In this document: piece by piece, positions 1 to 10,651 of the stretch
Numbering within the stretch: the stretch's first letter is position 1
How the letters are laid out: every line of letters starts with the position of its first letter
Assembly (NCBI GenBank): GCA_032622095.1
Contig: CP136063.1
Coordinates: forward strand, 211,935,982 to 211,999,981
From: Siphonodentalium dalli
Lineage: Eukaryota > Mollusca > Scaphopoda > Gadilida > Siphonodentaliidae
DNA length: 64,000 nucleotides
Direction of reading: 5' to 3'
Notes under the pieces: model-generated
Told to the model about the DNA's origin: nothing
The model's database searches: none
The model's input: only the letters and a program-made list of their open reading frames with translations
Translations under genes and position numbers: made by a program

Positions 1-727
1 TGGCTTATTTTGTACTGACCAAGAATATTGCATAATTATGCTTATTAATCTATGTCTTAAACAGTTGAACTAGTTGTTTACATATATGATATATGACATC
101 TGTTTATAAAGTGTTCGGATGCGATTCTGTTTGCCAGATAGACAGAAAACATCCACATACATATTCCATACAATTTTACTTTGTTTTCTTTGAACCAAAA
201 CAAGGCCAGAAAGTCGAAAATGGTATCACTCATAAAACAAATTATTGGACCAAACTCAGATTAAATTTGTACACATAGACCACACACATGTCACCTTTAA
301 TTCCGAACTTCCGAGCCAAAAAGTGCAAAAATAATTTTACTAAAACATATTCGAACTTGACATGTATTTTTACTGAGAAACACACATACCGACTTCAGTT
401 CCGATAAAATAATCCAAAACGTTATGCCGTGATCGGTCGGAACCCAAAATGTTAACGGACGAACATAAAATATATATACGACCGTTCTTTTCAAACCAGT
501 GGATGTAATTTGGGCTATAAAACTTTCTGACCCTTTCTTGTCGATCTCCTTACAATCTGACATTCTTCATATATAGGAACTCCTATTGCGTGGCCTACTA
601 CTTGGCTTGCATCTAAATAGCTCCCCACCATACATGCTCCGCGAATTTGCCATGCTTTGTATTTTGGTACCTTTTGTTACACAGCACCATGGTGTTGTAT
701 ATGTGTGTGTATGGAGCGTCTTTTAAA

Positions 728-774
728 GGTCTCTGTGAGACCAGTTTAGTCTGGTTATCGCACGTGAAAGTGCG
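728..774 (+). promoter_or_regulatory. Conserved block of three short inverted repeats in the unit
   Basis: GGTCTC-TGT-GAGACC (728-742), ACCAG-TTTAGT-CTGGT (740-755) and CGCAC-GTGAAA-GTGCG (759-774) lie end to end. The first two share three bases, so as RNA they would be mutually exclusive. The block is identical in every unit that keeps this region (about 4376, 7069, 19434, 35976, 37239, 39540, 41856). It lies about 0.9 kb upstream of the TATA box. Function unknown; it may be a binding site for a dimeric factor or a structured transcript. Confidence 0.45.
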
Positions 775-1153
775 TGTTTTATGTATCTCTCCGATATGAT
801 CAAAACTATATTTGGTCGAAGGATTGTATTGAGTGCATACACGTTGTTCCTATATATCTAACTACTTGCATGGTGGCAGCTTTTACGACGGCGGACTCTT
901 TCACATACAACAACCATAAACAGGTCTCACAAAACGGAAACCTTTACAAGACGCTCCTGTATACAAAATATACAATACCAAACCATGACGCAATGCCTTT
1001 CGGACCATGGCCGGATGGTGCCTGATAGAATTATTCCCTACCACTATTGCCACTAGATCATACCATGAATCTCTACTCTTGATAACGCTTACATGTAAAG
1101 ATCATTCTCCACCCGTTCAAACAATAATATAGTTAACAGTAGGTGTGACCCGT

Positions 1154-1178
1154 GTGTGTGTGTGTGGGGGGGGGTGGG
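1154..1178. repeat. GT/G simple tract, variable between units
   Basis: A (GT)n run directly followed by a G run. Its length differs in each unit: 1154-1178, about 4798-4826, 7491-7513, 19856-19880, 36396-36424, 37660-37683, 39963-39998 and 42278-42311. It is the fastest-changing site in otherwise near-identical copies. Confidence 0.85.
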
Positions 1179-1690
1179 TCCATCTGCAACTGGGGGTTGC
1201 ATTATTTTATAAGTCGCTATCGCAATAATATATATTTATTTTATTACCCTGTATGTATGCATGTTCCCAGAGTAGATTCATAACATAGCATATATGCATG
1301 CTGGTAATTAAAGGACGGGACTTTTTTGTTGTTGTTTTTTTTATAATTTGTCGCAATGGATGCCTTTCGGTTCTGCGCCCGATGATAGAAATATTCCTTT
1401 TTATCATTACCGCTCGATAATCTAGTAACTAAACTCATCCTTTGTGCGATGCCGCGAAATTAACAGTGTTCACCAATCACCAGTGGTACCGTTGTGTGTA
1501 ATTCGGACATAACACACCTTTAAGCGATGCCGCCATGGTTGTTTTGATTGCAAGTCGGCTTCTCTTCTCAGTCGGGTTGTTTGTCGTCAAACATTCTGAC
1601 GATAATTCAGGTGATGGGCGATCAACGGCAATCACTCTGTAAAAACAGACCCCTACCAGGATATATATATAGGGATAAATGTGCTGCTCG

Positions 1691-2463
1691 ACATTCAGAA
1701 CATCCATAAGAACTCATGCACTTTCATTATTCAGAAAACTTTTAGTCGAGGAACTGTACCGTTAAATATTAGGTAAGTTTCTATCTATTGAAATTGAGCT
1801 TGGTGCATCGGCATTTATGTAACTAATTTGATCTATTCCCCGAAATATTCTGTACAGATTCATTCCGGGATATAAATAAACTTTAATTCAGCCAGGGAGT
1901 ACAGTAATCAAGAGCTTCAACCAAAATGTGAGAATTTTATTTTATATAGAACAATTCACTTTAATAGAAACACTATACATTCCTATACTGGAGATGTTTC
2001 CAGACCTCCCGTAACAATTAACAGCAACAATATAAATCAACAATGTGTTCTCCTCATCGTGTAATCTGGACCATTAAATACCAAAGAATATAATTTTGTT
2101 ATTGAAAAAATAACAAAATAATTTGTGGTGTCCCTCTAAAATATCCAAATTCTATGAAATAAATGCATAAACAATTCAACATCGAGTATAATAGATATAT
2201 GTACTAAATGAATCTCCCATTGGGTTACGAAAGTATGTATTAGACAACTATTCACCACTCCCAAGAACTGCGTGTCCATGCCCAACCTAACTGCTATAAA
2301 TGACACAAAGACAACAAATGAACCAGAGGCGGTAGAGAAACGTGATGAACATGAGAAGTACGAACCGAAGGAGAGAAAAGCCTTCACAACGAAACTCAAG
2401 AAGTTCTACAAGAGATGCAAACTCCAGACTAAACGAGGGCTGCGTATTCTCACCTTCCTGTGA
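1691..2463 (+). pseudogene. Broken copy of the amplified gene in U1
   Basis: TATA box, exon 1 (about 1691-1772) and the GTAAGT donor (1773) are present. The intron 3' end, acceptor, initiator ATG and roughly the first 90 codons are deleted. What remains of exon 2 runs from the ACTCCCAAG motif near 2255 to the TGA at 2461-2463. A 63-residue ORF from the internal ATG at 2272 is possible but has no acceptor to join it to exon 1. It reads Glu where U4 has Asp in the EPDAVEK motif. Confidence 0.75.
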
Positions 2464-2690
2464 TGCACCATTATCCCCTCACATTGCTGTTTTCTCATCA
2501 CGTGACCATTATTGTACAATTATTGTATATAAATAATATGAAATTGTATATACCAATCAAAATTGTACAGCAGTATATCGTTGTTGAGTTTGTTTAGTTT
2601 TGTTTCAATAAATATTATTTTTGTTTTCAACCATTTCTGAATTGTCTATCTATTGGAACATACGCGAACCGGGTTCGTAAAAGGTTGGGT

Positions 2691-3648
2691 GGCTTATTTT
2701 GTACTGACCAAGAATATTGCATAATTATGCTTATTAATCTATGTCTTAAACAGTTGAACTAGTTGTTTACATATATGATATATGACATCTGTTTATAAAG
2801 TGTTCGGATGCGATTCTGTTTGCCAGATAGACAGAAAACATCCACATACATATTCCATACAATTTTACTTTGTTTTCTTTGAACCAAAACAAGGCCAGAA
2901 AGTCGAAAATGGTATCACTCATAAAACAAATTATTGGACCAAACTCAGATTAAATTTGTACACATAGACCACACACATGTCACCTTTAATTCCGAACTTC
3001 CGAGCCAAAAAGTGCAAAAATAATTTGACTAAAACATATTCGAACTTGACATGTATTTTTACTGAGAAACACACATACCGACTTCAGTTCCGATAAAATA
3101 ATCCAAAACGTTATGCCGTGATCGGTCGGAACCCAAAATGTTAACGGACGAACATAAAATATATATACGACCGTTCTTTTCAAACCAGTGGATGTAATTT
3201 GGGCTATAAAACTTTCTGACCCTTTCTTGTCGATCTCCTTACAATCTGACATTCTTCATATATAGGAACTCCTATTGCGTGGCCTACTACTTGGCTTGCA
3301 TCTAAATAGCTCCCCACCATACATGCTCCGCGAATTTGCCATGCTTTGTATTTTGGTACCTTTTGTTACACAGCACCATGGTGTTGTATATGTGTATGTA
3401 TGGAGCGTCTTTTAAAGGTGATGCACCATTATCCCCTCACATTGCTGTTTTCTCATCACGTGACCATTATTGTACAATTATTGTATATAAATAATATGAA
3501 ATTGTATATACCAATCAAAATTGTACAGCATTATATCGTTGTTGAGTTTGTTTAGTTTTGTTTCAATAAATATTATTTTTGTTTTCAACCATTTCTGAAT
3601 TGTCTATCTATTGGAACATACGCGAACCGGGTTCGTAAAAGGTTGGGT
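2691..3648 (+). repeat. Tandem unit U2 (short deletion class B, 958 bp)
   Basis: Same start and end as the other units, but about 2.29 kb is missing. TTTTAAAGGT (about 3410-3419) is joined directly to GATGCACCATTATCC of the 3' UTR, so promoter, exon 1, intron and the whole coding exon are gone. The junction shows a 2-base overlap (GT) between the two sources. It retains the AATAAA signal near 3567. Confidence 0.9.
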
Positions 3649-6341
3649 GGCTTATTTTGTACTGACCAAGAATATTGCATAATTATGCTTATTAATCTAT
3701 GTCTTAAACAGTTGAACTAGTTGTTTACATATATGATATATGACATCTGTTTATAAAGTGTTCGGATGCGATTCTGTTTGCCAGATAGACAGAAAACATC
3801 CACATACATATTCCATACAATTTTACTTTGTTTTCTTTGAACCAAAACAAGGCCAGAAAGTCGAAAATGGTATCACTCATAAAACAAATTATTGGACCAA
3901 ACTCAGATTAAATTTGTACACATAGACCACACACATGTCACCTTTAATTCCGAACTTCCGAGCCAAAAAGTGCAAAAATAATTTTACTAAAACATATTCG
4001 AACTTGACATGTATTTTTACTGAGAAACACACATACCGACTTCAGTTCCGATAAAATAATCCAAAACGTTATGCCGTGATCGGTCGGAACCCAAAATGTT
4101 AACGGACGAACATAAAATATATATACGACCGTTCTTTTCAAACCAGTGGATGTAATTTGGGCTATAAAACTTTCTGACCCTTTCTTGTCGATCTCCTTAC
4201 AATCTGACATTCTTCATATATAGGAACTCCTATTGCGTGGCCTACTACTTGGCTTGCATCTAAATAGCTCCCCACCATACATGCTCCGCGAATTTGCCAT
4301 GCTTTGTATTTTGGTACCTTTTGTTACACAGCACCATGGTGTTGTATATGTGTGTGTATGGAGCGTCTTTTAAAGGTCTCTGTGAGACCAGTTTAGTCTG
4401 GTTATCGCACGTGAAAGTGCGTGTTTTATGTATCTCTCCGATATGATCAAAACTATATTTGGTCGAAGGATTGTATTGAGTGCATACACGTTGTTCCTAT
4501 ATATCTAACTACTTGCATGGTGGCAGCTTTTACGACGGCGGACTCTTTCACATACAACAACCATAAACAGGTCTCACAAAACGGAAACCTTTACAAGACG
4601 CTCCTGTATACAAAATATACAATACCAAACCATGACGCAATGCCTTTCGGACCATGGCCGGATGGTGCCTGATAGAATTATTCCCTACCACTATTGCCAC
4701 TAGATCATACCATGAATCTCTACTCTTGATAACGCTTACATGTAAAGATCATTCTCCACCCGTTCAAACAATAATATAGTTAACAGTAGGTGTGACCCGT
4801 GTGTGTGTGTGGGGGGGGGGGGGGGTGGGTCCATCTGCAACTGGGGGTTGCATTATTTTATAAGTCGCTATCGCAATAATATATATTTATTTTATTACCC
4901 TGTATGTATGCATGTTCCCAGAGTAGATTCATAACATAGCATATATGCATGCTGGTAATTAAAGGACGGGACTTTTTTGTTGTTGTTTTTTTTATAATTT
5001 GTCGCAATGGATGCCTTTCGGTTCTGCGCCCGATGATAGAAATATTCCTTTTTATCATTACCGCTCGATAATCTAGTAACTAAACTCATCCTTTGTGCGA
5101 TGCCGCGAAATTAACAGTGTTCACCAATCACCAGTGGTACCGTTGTGTGTAATTCGGACATAACACACCTTTAAGCGATGCCGCCATGGTTGTTTTGATT
5201 GCAAGTCGGCTTCTCTTCTCAGTCGGGTTGTTTGTCGTCAAACATTCTGACGATAATTCAGGTGATGGGCGATCAACGGCAATCACTCTGTAAAAACAGA
5301 CCCCTACCAGGATATATATATAGGGATAAATGTGCTGCTCGACATTCAGAACATCCATAAGAACTCATGCACTTTCATTATTCAGAAAACTTTTAGTCGA
5401 GGAACTGTACCGTTAAATATTAGGTAAGTTTCTATCTATTGAAATTGAGCTTGGTGCATCGGCATTTATGTAACTAATTTGATCTATTCCCCGAAATATT
5501 CTGTACAGATTCATTCCGGGATATAAATAAACTTTAATTCAGCCAGGGAGTACAGTAATCAAGAGCTTCAACCAAAATGTGAGAATTTTATTTTATATAG
5601 AACAATTCACTTTAATAGAAACACTATACATTCCTATACTGGAGTTGTTTCCAGACCTCCCGTAACAATTAACAGCAACAATATAAATCAACAATGTGTT
5701 CTCCTCATCGTGTAATCTGGACCATTAAATACCAAAGAATATAATTTTGTTATTGAAAAAATAACAAAATAATTTGTGGTGTCCCTCTAAAATATCCAAA
5801 TTCTATGAAATAAATGCATAAACAATTCAACATCGAGTATAATAGATATATGTACTAAATGAATCTCCCATTGGGTTACGAAAGTATGTATTAGACAACT
5901 ATTCACCACTCCCAAGAACTGCGTGTCCATGCCCAACCTAACTGCTATAAATGACACAAAGACAACAAATGAACCAGAGGCGGTAGAGAAACGTGATGAA
6001 CATGAGAAGTACGAACCGAAGGAGAGAAAAGCCTTCACAACGAAACTCAAGAAGTTCTACAAGAGATGCAAACTCCAGACTAAACGAGGGCTGCGTTTTC
6101 TCACCTTCCTGTGATGCACCATTATCCCCTCACATTGCTGTTTTCTCATCACGTGACCATCATTGTACAATTATTGTATATAAATAATATGAAATTGTAT
6201 ATACCAATCAAAATTGTACAGCATTATATCGTTGTTGAGTTTGTTTAGTTTTGTTTCAATAAATATTATTTTTGTTTTCAACCATTTCTGAATTGTCTAT
6301 CTATTGGAACATACGCGAACCGGGTTCGTAAAAGGTTGGGT
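3649..6341 (+). repeat. Tandem unit U3 (deletion class A, 2.69 kb)
   Basis: Same structure and same internal deletion junction (near 5904) as U1, so the deletion predates the duplication that made U1 and U3. It differs from U1 mainly by point changes and by the length of the GT/G tract near 4800-4826. Confidence 0.9.
5342..6114 (+). pseudogene. Broken copy of the amplified gene in U3
   Basis: Same architecture as the U1 copy, with the identical deletion junction, the EPEAVEK variant and a stop at 6112-6114. A codon change near the C-terminus turns ILTFL into FLTFL. Confidence 0.75.
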
Positions 6342-7814
6342 GGCTTATTTTGTACTGACCAAGAATATTGCATAATTATGCTTATTAATCTATGTCTTAA
6401 ACAGTTGAACTAGTTGTTTACATATATGATATATGACATCTGTTTATAAAGTGTTCGGATGCGATTCTGTTTGCCAGATAGACAGAAAACATCCACATAC
6501 ATATTCCATACAATCTTACTTTGTTTTCTTTGAACCAAAACAAGGCCAGAAAGTCGAAAATGGTATCACTCATAAAACAAATTATTGGACCAAACTCAGA
6601 TTAAATTTGTACACATAGACCACACACATGTCACCTTTAATTCCGAACTTCCGAGCCAAAAAGTGCAAAAATAATTTTACTAAAACATATTCGAACTTGA
6701 CATGTATTTTTACTGAGAAACACACATACCGACTTCAGTTCCGATAAAATAATCCAAAACGTTATGCCGTGATCGGTAGGAACCCAAAATGTTAACGGAC
6801 GAACATAAAATATATATACGACCGTTCTTTTCAAACCAGTGGATGTAATTTGGGCTATAAAACTTTCTGACCCTTTCTTGTCGATCTCCTTACAATCTGA
6901 CATTCTTCATATATAGGAACTCCTATTGCGTGGCCTACTACTTGGCTTGCATCTAAATAGCTCCCCACCATACATGCTCCGCGAATTTGCCATGCTTTGT
7001 ATTTTGGTACCTTTTGTTACACAGCACCATGGTGTTGTATATGTGTGTGTATGGAGCGTCTTTTAAAGGTCTCTGTGAGACCAGTTTAGTCTGGTTATCG
7101 CACGTGAAAGTGCGTGTTTTATGTATCTCTCCGATATGATCAAAACTATATTTGGTCGAAGGATTGTATTGAGTGCATACACGTTGTTCCTATATATCTA
7201 ACTACTTGCATGGTGGCAGCTTTTACGACGGCGGACTCTTTCACATACAACAACCATAAACAGGTCTCACAAAACGGAAACCTTTACAAGACGCTCCTGT
7301 ATACAAAATATACAATACCAAACCATGACGCAATGCCTTTCGGACCATGGCCGGATGGTGCCTGATAGAATTATTCCCTACCACTATTGCCACTAGATCA
7401 TAGCATGAATCTCTACTCTTGATAACGCGTACATGTAAAGATCATTCTCCACCCGTTCAAACAATAATATAGTTAACAGTAGGTGTGACCCGTGTGTGTG
7501 TGGGGGGGGGGGTGGTCCCATCTGCAACTGGGGGTTGCATTATTTTATGAGTCGCTATCGCAATAATATATATTTATTTTATTACCCTGTATGTATGCAT
7601 GTTCCCAGAGTAGATTCATAACATAGCATATATGCATGCTGGTAATTAAAGGACGGGACTTTTTTGTTGTTGTTTTTTTTATAATTTGTCACAATGGATG
7701 CCTTTCGGTTCTGCGCCCGATGATAGAAATATTCCTTTTTATCATTACCGCTCGATAATCTAGTAGCTAAACTCATCCTTTGTGCGATGCCGCGAAATTA
7801 ACAGTGTTCACCAA

Positions 7815-7874
7815 TCACCAGTGGTACCGTTGTGTGTAATTCGGACATAACACACCTTTAAGCGATGCCGCCAT
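7815..7874 (-). other. Divergent ATGGCGGC start candidate opposite the gene promoter
   Basis: On the minus strand an AACCATGGCGGC context opens a 19-codon frame (starting MAASLKGVL) about 125 bp from the plus-strand TATA box. After the sixth codon there is a donor-like AAAG/GTGTGT. The arrangement resembles a bidirectional promoter with a short first coding exon. It is present in every copy (U1 at 1477-1536, U3 at 5128-5187, and the central copies). I found no convincing downstream exon, so this may be chance. Confidence 0.25.
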
Positions 7875-7998
7875 GGTTGTTTTGATTGCAAGTCGGCTTC
7901 TCTTCTCAGTCGGGTTGTTTGTCGTCAAACATTCTGACGATAATTCAGGTGATGGGCGATCAACGGCAATCACTCTGTAAAAACAGACCCCTACCAGG

Positions 7999-8010
7999 AT
8001 ATATATATAG
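7999..8010 (+). promoter_or_regulatory. TATA box of the amplified gene (U4 copy)
   Basis: GATATATATATAG lies about 30 bp upstream of an ACATTCAG start-like sequence and about 100 bp upstream of the exon 1 donor. The same element is at 1661-1670 (U1), 5311-5322 (U3) and 20364-20376 (U5). It is deleted from all central copies. Confidence 0.6.
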
Positions 8011-8029
8011 GGATAAATGTGCTGCTCGA

Positions 8030-8110
8030 CATTCAGAACATCCATAAGAACACATGCACTTTCATTATTCAGAAAACTTTTAGTCGAGGAACTGTACCGT
8101 TAAATATTAG
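8030..8110 (+). other. Non-coding exon 1 of the amplified gene (U4 copy)
   Basis: Inferred from the TATA position and the strong donor TATTAG/GTAAGTTT at 8110/8111. The start is an estimate. The exon carries a short upstream ORF of nine codons (ATGCACTTTC... ending TAG) and stop codons in the main frame, so translation should begin in exon 2. Equivalent exons end at 1772 (U1) and 20476 (U5). Confidence 0.5.
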
Positions 8111-8796
8111 GTAAGTTTCTATCTATTGAAATTGAGCTTGGTGCATCGGCATTTATGTAACTAATTTGATCTATTCCCCGAAATATTCTGTACAGATTCA
8201 TTCCGGGATATAAATAAACTTTAATTCAGCCAGGGAGTACAGTAATCAAGAGCTTCAACCACAATGTGAGAATTTTATTTTATATAGAACAATTCACTTT
8301 AATAGAAACACTATACAATCCTATACTGGAGATGTTTCCAGACCTCCCGTAACAATTAACAGCAACAATATAAATCAACAATGTGTTCTCCTCATCGTGT
8401 AATCTGGACCATTAAATACCAAAGAATATAATTTTGTTATTGAAAAAATAAAAAAATAATTTGTGGTGTCCCTCTAAAATATCCAAATTCTATGAAATAA
8501 ATGCATAAACAATTCAACATCGAGTATAATAGATATATGTACTAAATGAATCTCCCATTGGGTTACGAAAGTATGTATTAGACAACTATTCACCTGGAGT
8601 CGTGTTCAGGAAAATGAGCAGATGACAGTACGAATAAAATATAACACATGACGACTGCAGAAGATCGAATCGCATGCAAACGTTCTGAGAAATGTTCAGA
8701 TATAGTTCAACAAATTCAACTAACGCCCTATCTGAGCACTCCATAAGGGGCTATGGGAGTTACGAGCCAGTGAATATTTAGTATCGAAATGGTTAA

Positions 8797-10159
8797 GGGT
8801 GGATACACACATGCATGTAATGTCTGTATGTAAAATACATGTATTTTACATGGCTACACCAATAATTGACAAAATTAATCACCTGCGCGCGAGAGGTCAA
8901 TTTCACCAGTGAATAGTTATAAGCCATTATCAAACAAACTGCCATCAAGAAATTTCAGGCCAACCATAAACATGTCTTCTTCCATGGATGCCGAAATGGG
9001 TAATTCTTGTCTGATATATATTGCTGTTTTTCACTAGTTATAATTTATTTCGTAAAGTGGATTAGAGCCGGTCGATTTTATACTTGATTTGTTTCTGTCA
9101 TTTCTTGGAAACAGGGTTATCCAAAACAAAAATAAAATATGCAGAATTCTTTTATATGATGATACCGGCTTGTTGAGATTTCTCTGATAATTTGAGAGCG
9201 AGCTAATGTGATAACATTAATTCAATTGGGATTGCAAATATTCATTATAGCGCCAAAAAATAATGCAGGTACAGCGTTGAAATTAAAAAGAGTGACACCC
9301 CCCCCCCCCCATTTATATATATGTTTCTCAAGCCAAAGGTTGAACAAGCTCCTAACTGTCACAAGCTTGAATTATAACATTTTCGACCATAATCCATGAT
9401 TGGGGGAGGGGCTGGTTCTCGAAAGCTTCCAACAACTAAGGGAGTTAATTCAATGTATCAGTCGCGATTATCTGGGCAAGAATTACAATATAATGTTTTA
9501 CTTAAATATTCCATAGTTGTAAATTTTGCGTATACATGTAGAACTGTATAACACAAGAGAGGAAAGGTGACGTAGTTGGGAACTCGTAGCTAGGCAACCC
9601 TTTCGCCGAATGAAGACAAACAGCAACACCATGCATTCAAATTTAAAGCTGTATAATATGTTAATAATTATATGAATAGCATAAATTGCTGCATATTAGA
9701 TTAATCACTCGTAGAAAACAGACACGACAGACATGACTACGATATTTATAAATCAGGGTGTCAGGACTCAGGGTGCTGCGTGCACACCCCCCGTCGAGGA
9801 AATATGCAATGGTGAATTCGGTAGCTTCTGGGATAATATAGCTCCCCGTGCATGTTGGGGGTCATAGCCCCATGCGTTGGGGAAGAGACCATCACTGGTA
9901 TTAACATCAATAGAAGACTGACAATGATATAAACAGAACGTCGACCATTTGAGTTATCGCGCGAATAATTATTTTAAGCGGCCTGACGACTTTGTCCCAG
10001 TCAACGGCTCTTCAGCGGTTCAGAGTTTAACTCACTGTGGTCAAACACAGTCGCAATGATTGGGTTGTCAGCGGACACATATTACACGGTGTGTATGATC
10101 CATGTAAAACTCCGAATACACGATATTTACAGAGATTACATGCATGTGTGTATCCACCC
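8797..10159. mobile_element. Harbinger-like non-autonomous DNA transposon (1363 bp)
   Basis: Terminal inverted repeats of about 32 bp with one mismatch begin GGGTGGATACACACATGCAT at 8797 and end with the complement at 10159. A TAA target duplication flanks it (8794-8796 and 10160-10162). The uninterrupted site GGTTAAGCAGCG is preserved in U5 at about 21157, so the ends are certain. The 3-bp TWA target and GGG terminus fit PIF/Harbinger. No transposase-like ORF is visible inside; the short ORFs at 9208 and 10056 look like chance. Confidence 0.88.
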
Positions 10160-10651
10160 TAAGCAGCGTATACTGGAGTGTAAGAATTCAACGTTAACAA
10201 TAATTATTATTTTTTATTTATTTTTTTTTTTTATTTTTATTTTTTTTATATATCTTTATTTACATATTAACTTCAAGATACAAAAACAAATAGCAATGCG
10301 TTCACAAAGTATATTGACACATGTGTTAACATGATAATATCAATCAGAACTATAAATCAGAAATATAAAGATGGGGTTGGGTGGGTGGGGGGGGGGGTGC
10401 TCATTAGTTTTCACAATAGATTCGTATATGTGGTATGCTCTTTTAACAGTTAACTTAGTGGACTATTCTCATGCGTTGCCTCTAATGACATGAAGTAAAA
10501 TAAATCAAGAAGTAAGTTGAAGTAAAATACGGTTAGTTTGATAGATAAATATATAGATTAATAATTCGTATCACTGTATCATGTTCATTTTGTATGCAAA
10601 AAAAAATCTAGCGGGAGACATTGGCTCATTCGTACACTATTCATATGATTA

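Larger units (their letters stand above)
1..2690 (+). repeat. Tandem gene-locus unit U1 (deletion class A, 2.69 kb)
   Basis: First unit of the head-to-tail array; the next unit starts with the same GGCTTATTTTGTACTGACC at 2691. It contains the upstream region, TATA box (1661-1670), exon 1, the GTAAGT donor (1773), the 5' part of the intron, and the 3' part of exon 2 with its stop and AATAAA. Compared with the full 3.25-kb unit it lacks about 556 bp: the intron 3' end, the splice acceptor, the start codon and the first part of exon 2. The junction is near 2253 (TATTCAC joined to CACTCCCAAG). Nearly identical in sequence to U3. Confidence 0.9.

Noticed and set aside
93-278. Short ORFs (61, 83, 88, 64 and 76 codons) repeated identically in every tandem unit
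   Set aside because: Their preservation is explained by recent duplication. Many start at non-ATG codons, and they show no domain, splice context or coding bias.
728-755. Resemblance of GGTCTCTGTGAGACCAG to the start of a lentiviral TAR hairpin
   Set aside because: Only a dozen or so bases match, no retroviral genes or LTRs are nearby, and the context is a host repeat unit. Coincidence.
1-8600. Tandem units as a CRISPR array or simple satellite DNA
   Set aside because: Units are 1-3 kb with gene structure, splice sites and a polyadenylation signal; there are no short regular repeats with unique spacers.
10056-10334. 92-codon ORF across the MITE-LINE boundary
   Set aside because: Spans two independent insertions and ends in the LINE poly-A tail complement; an artefact.
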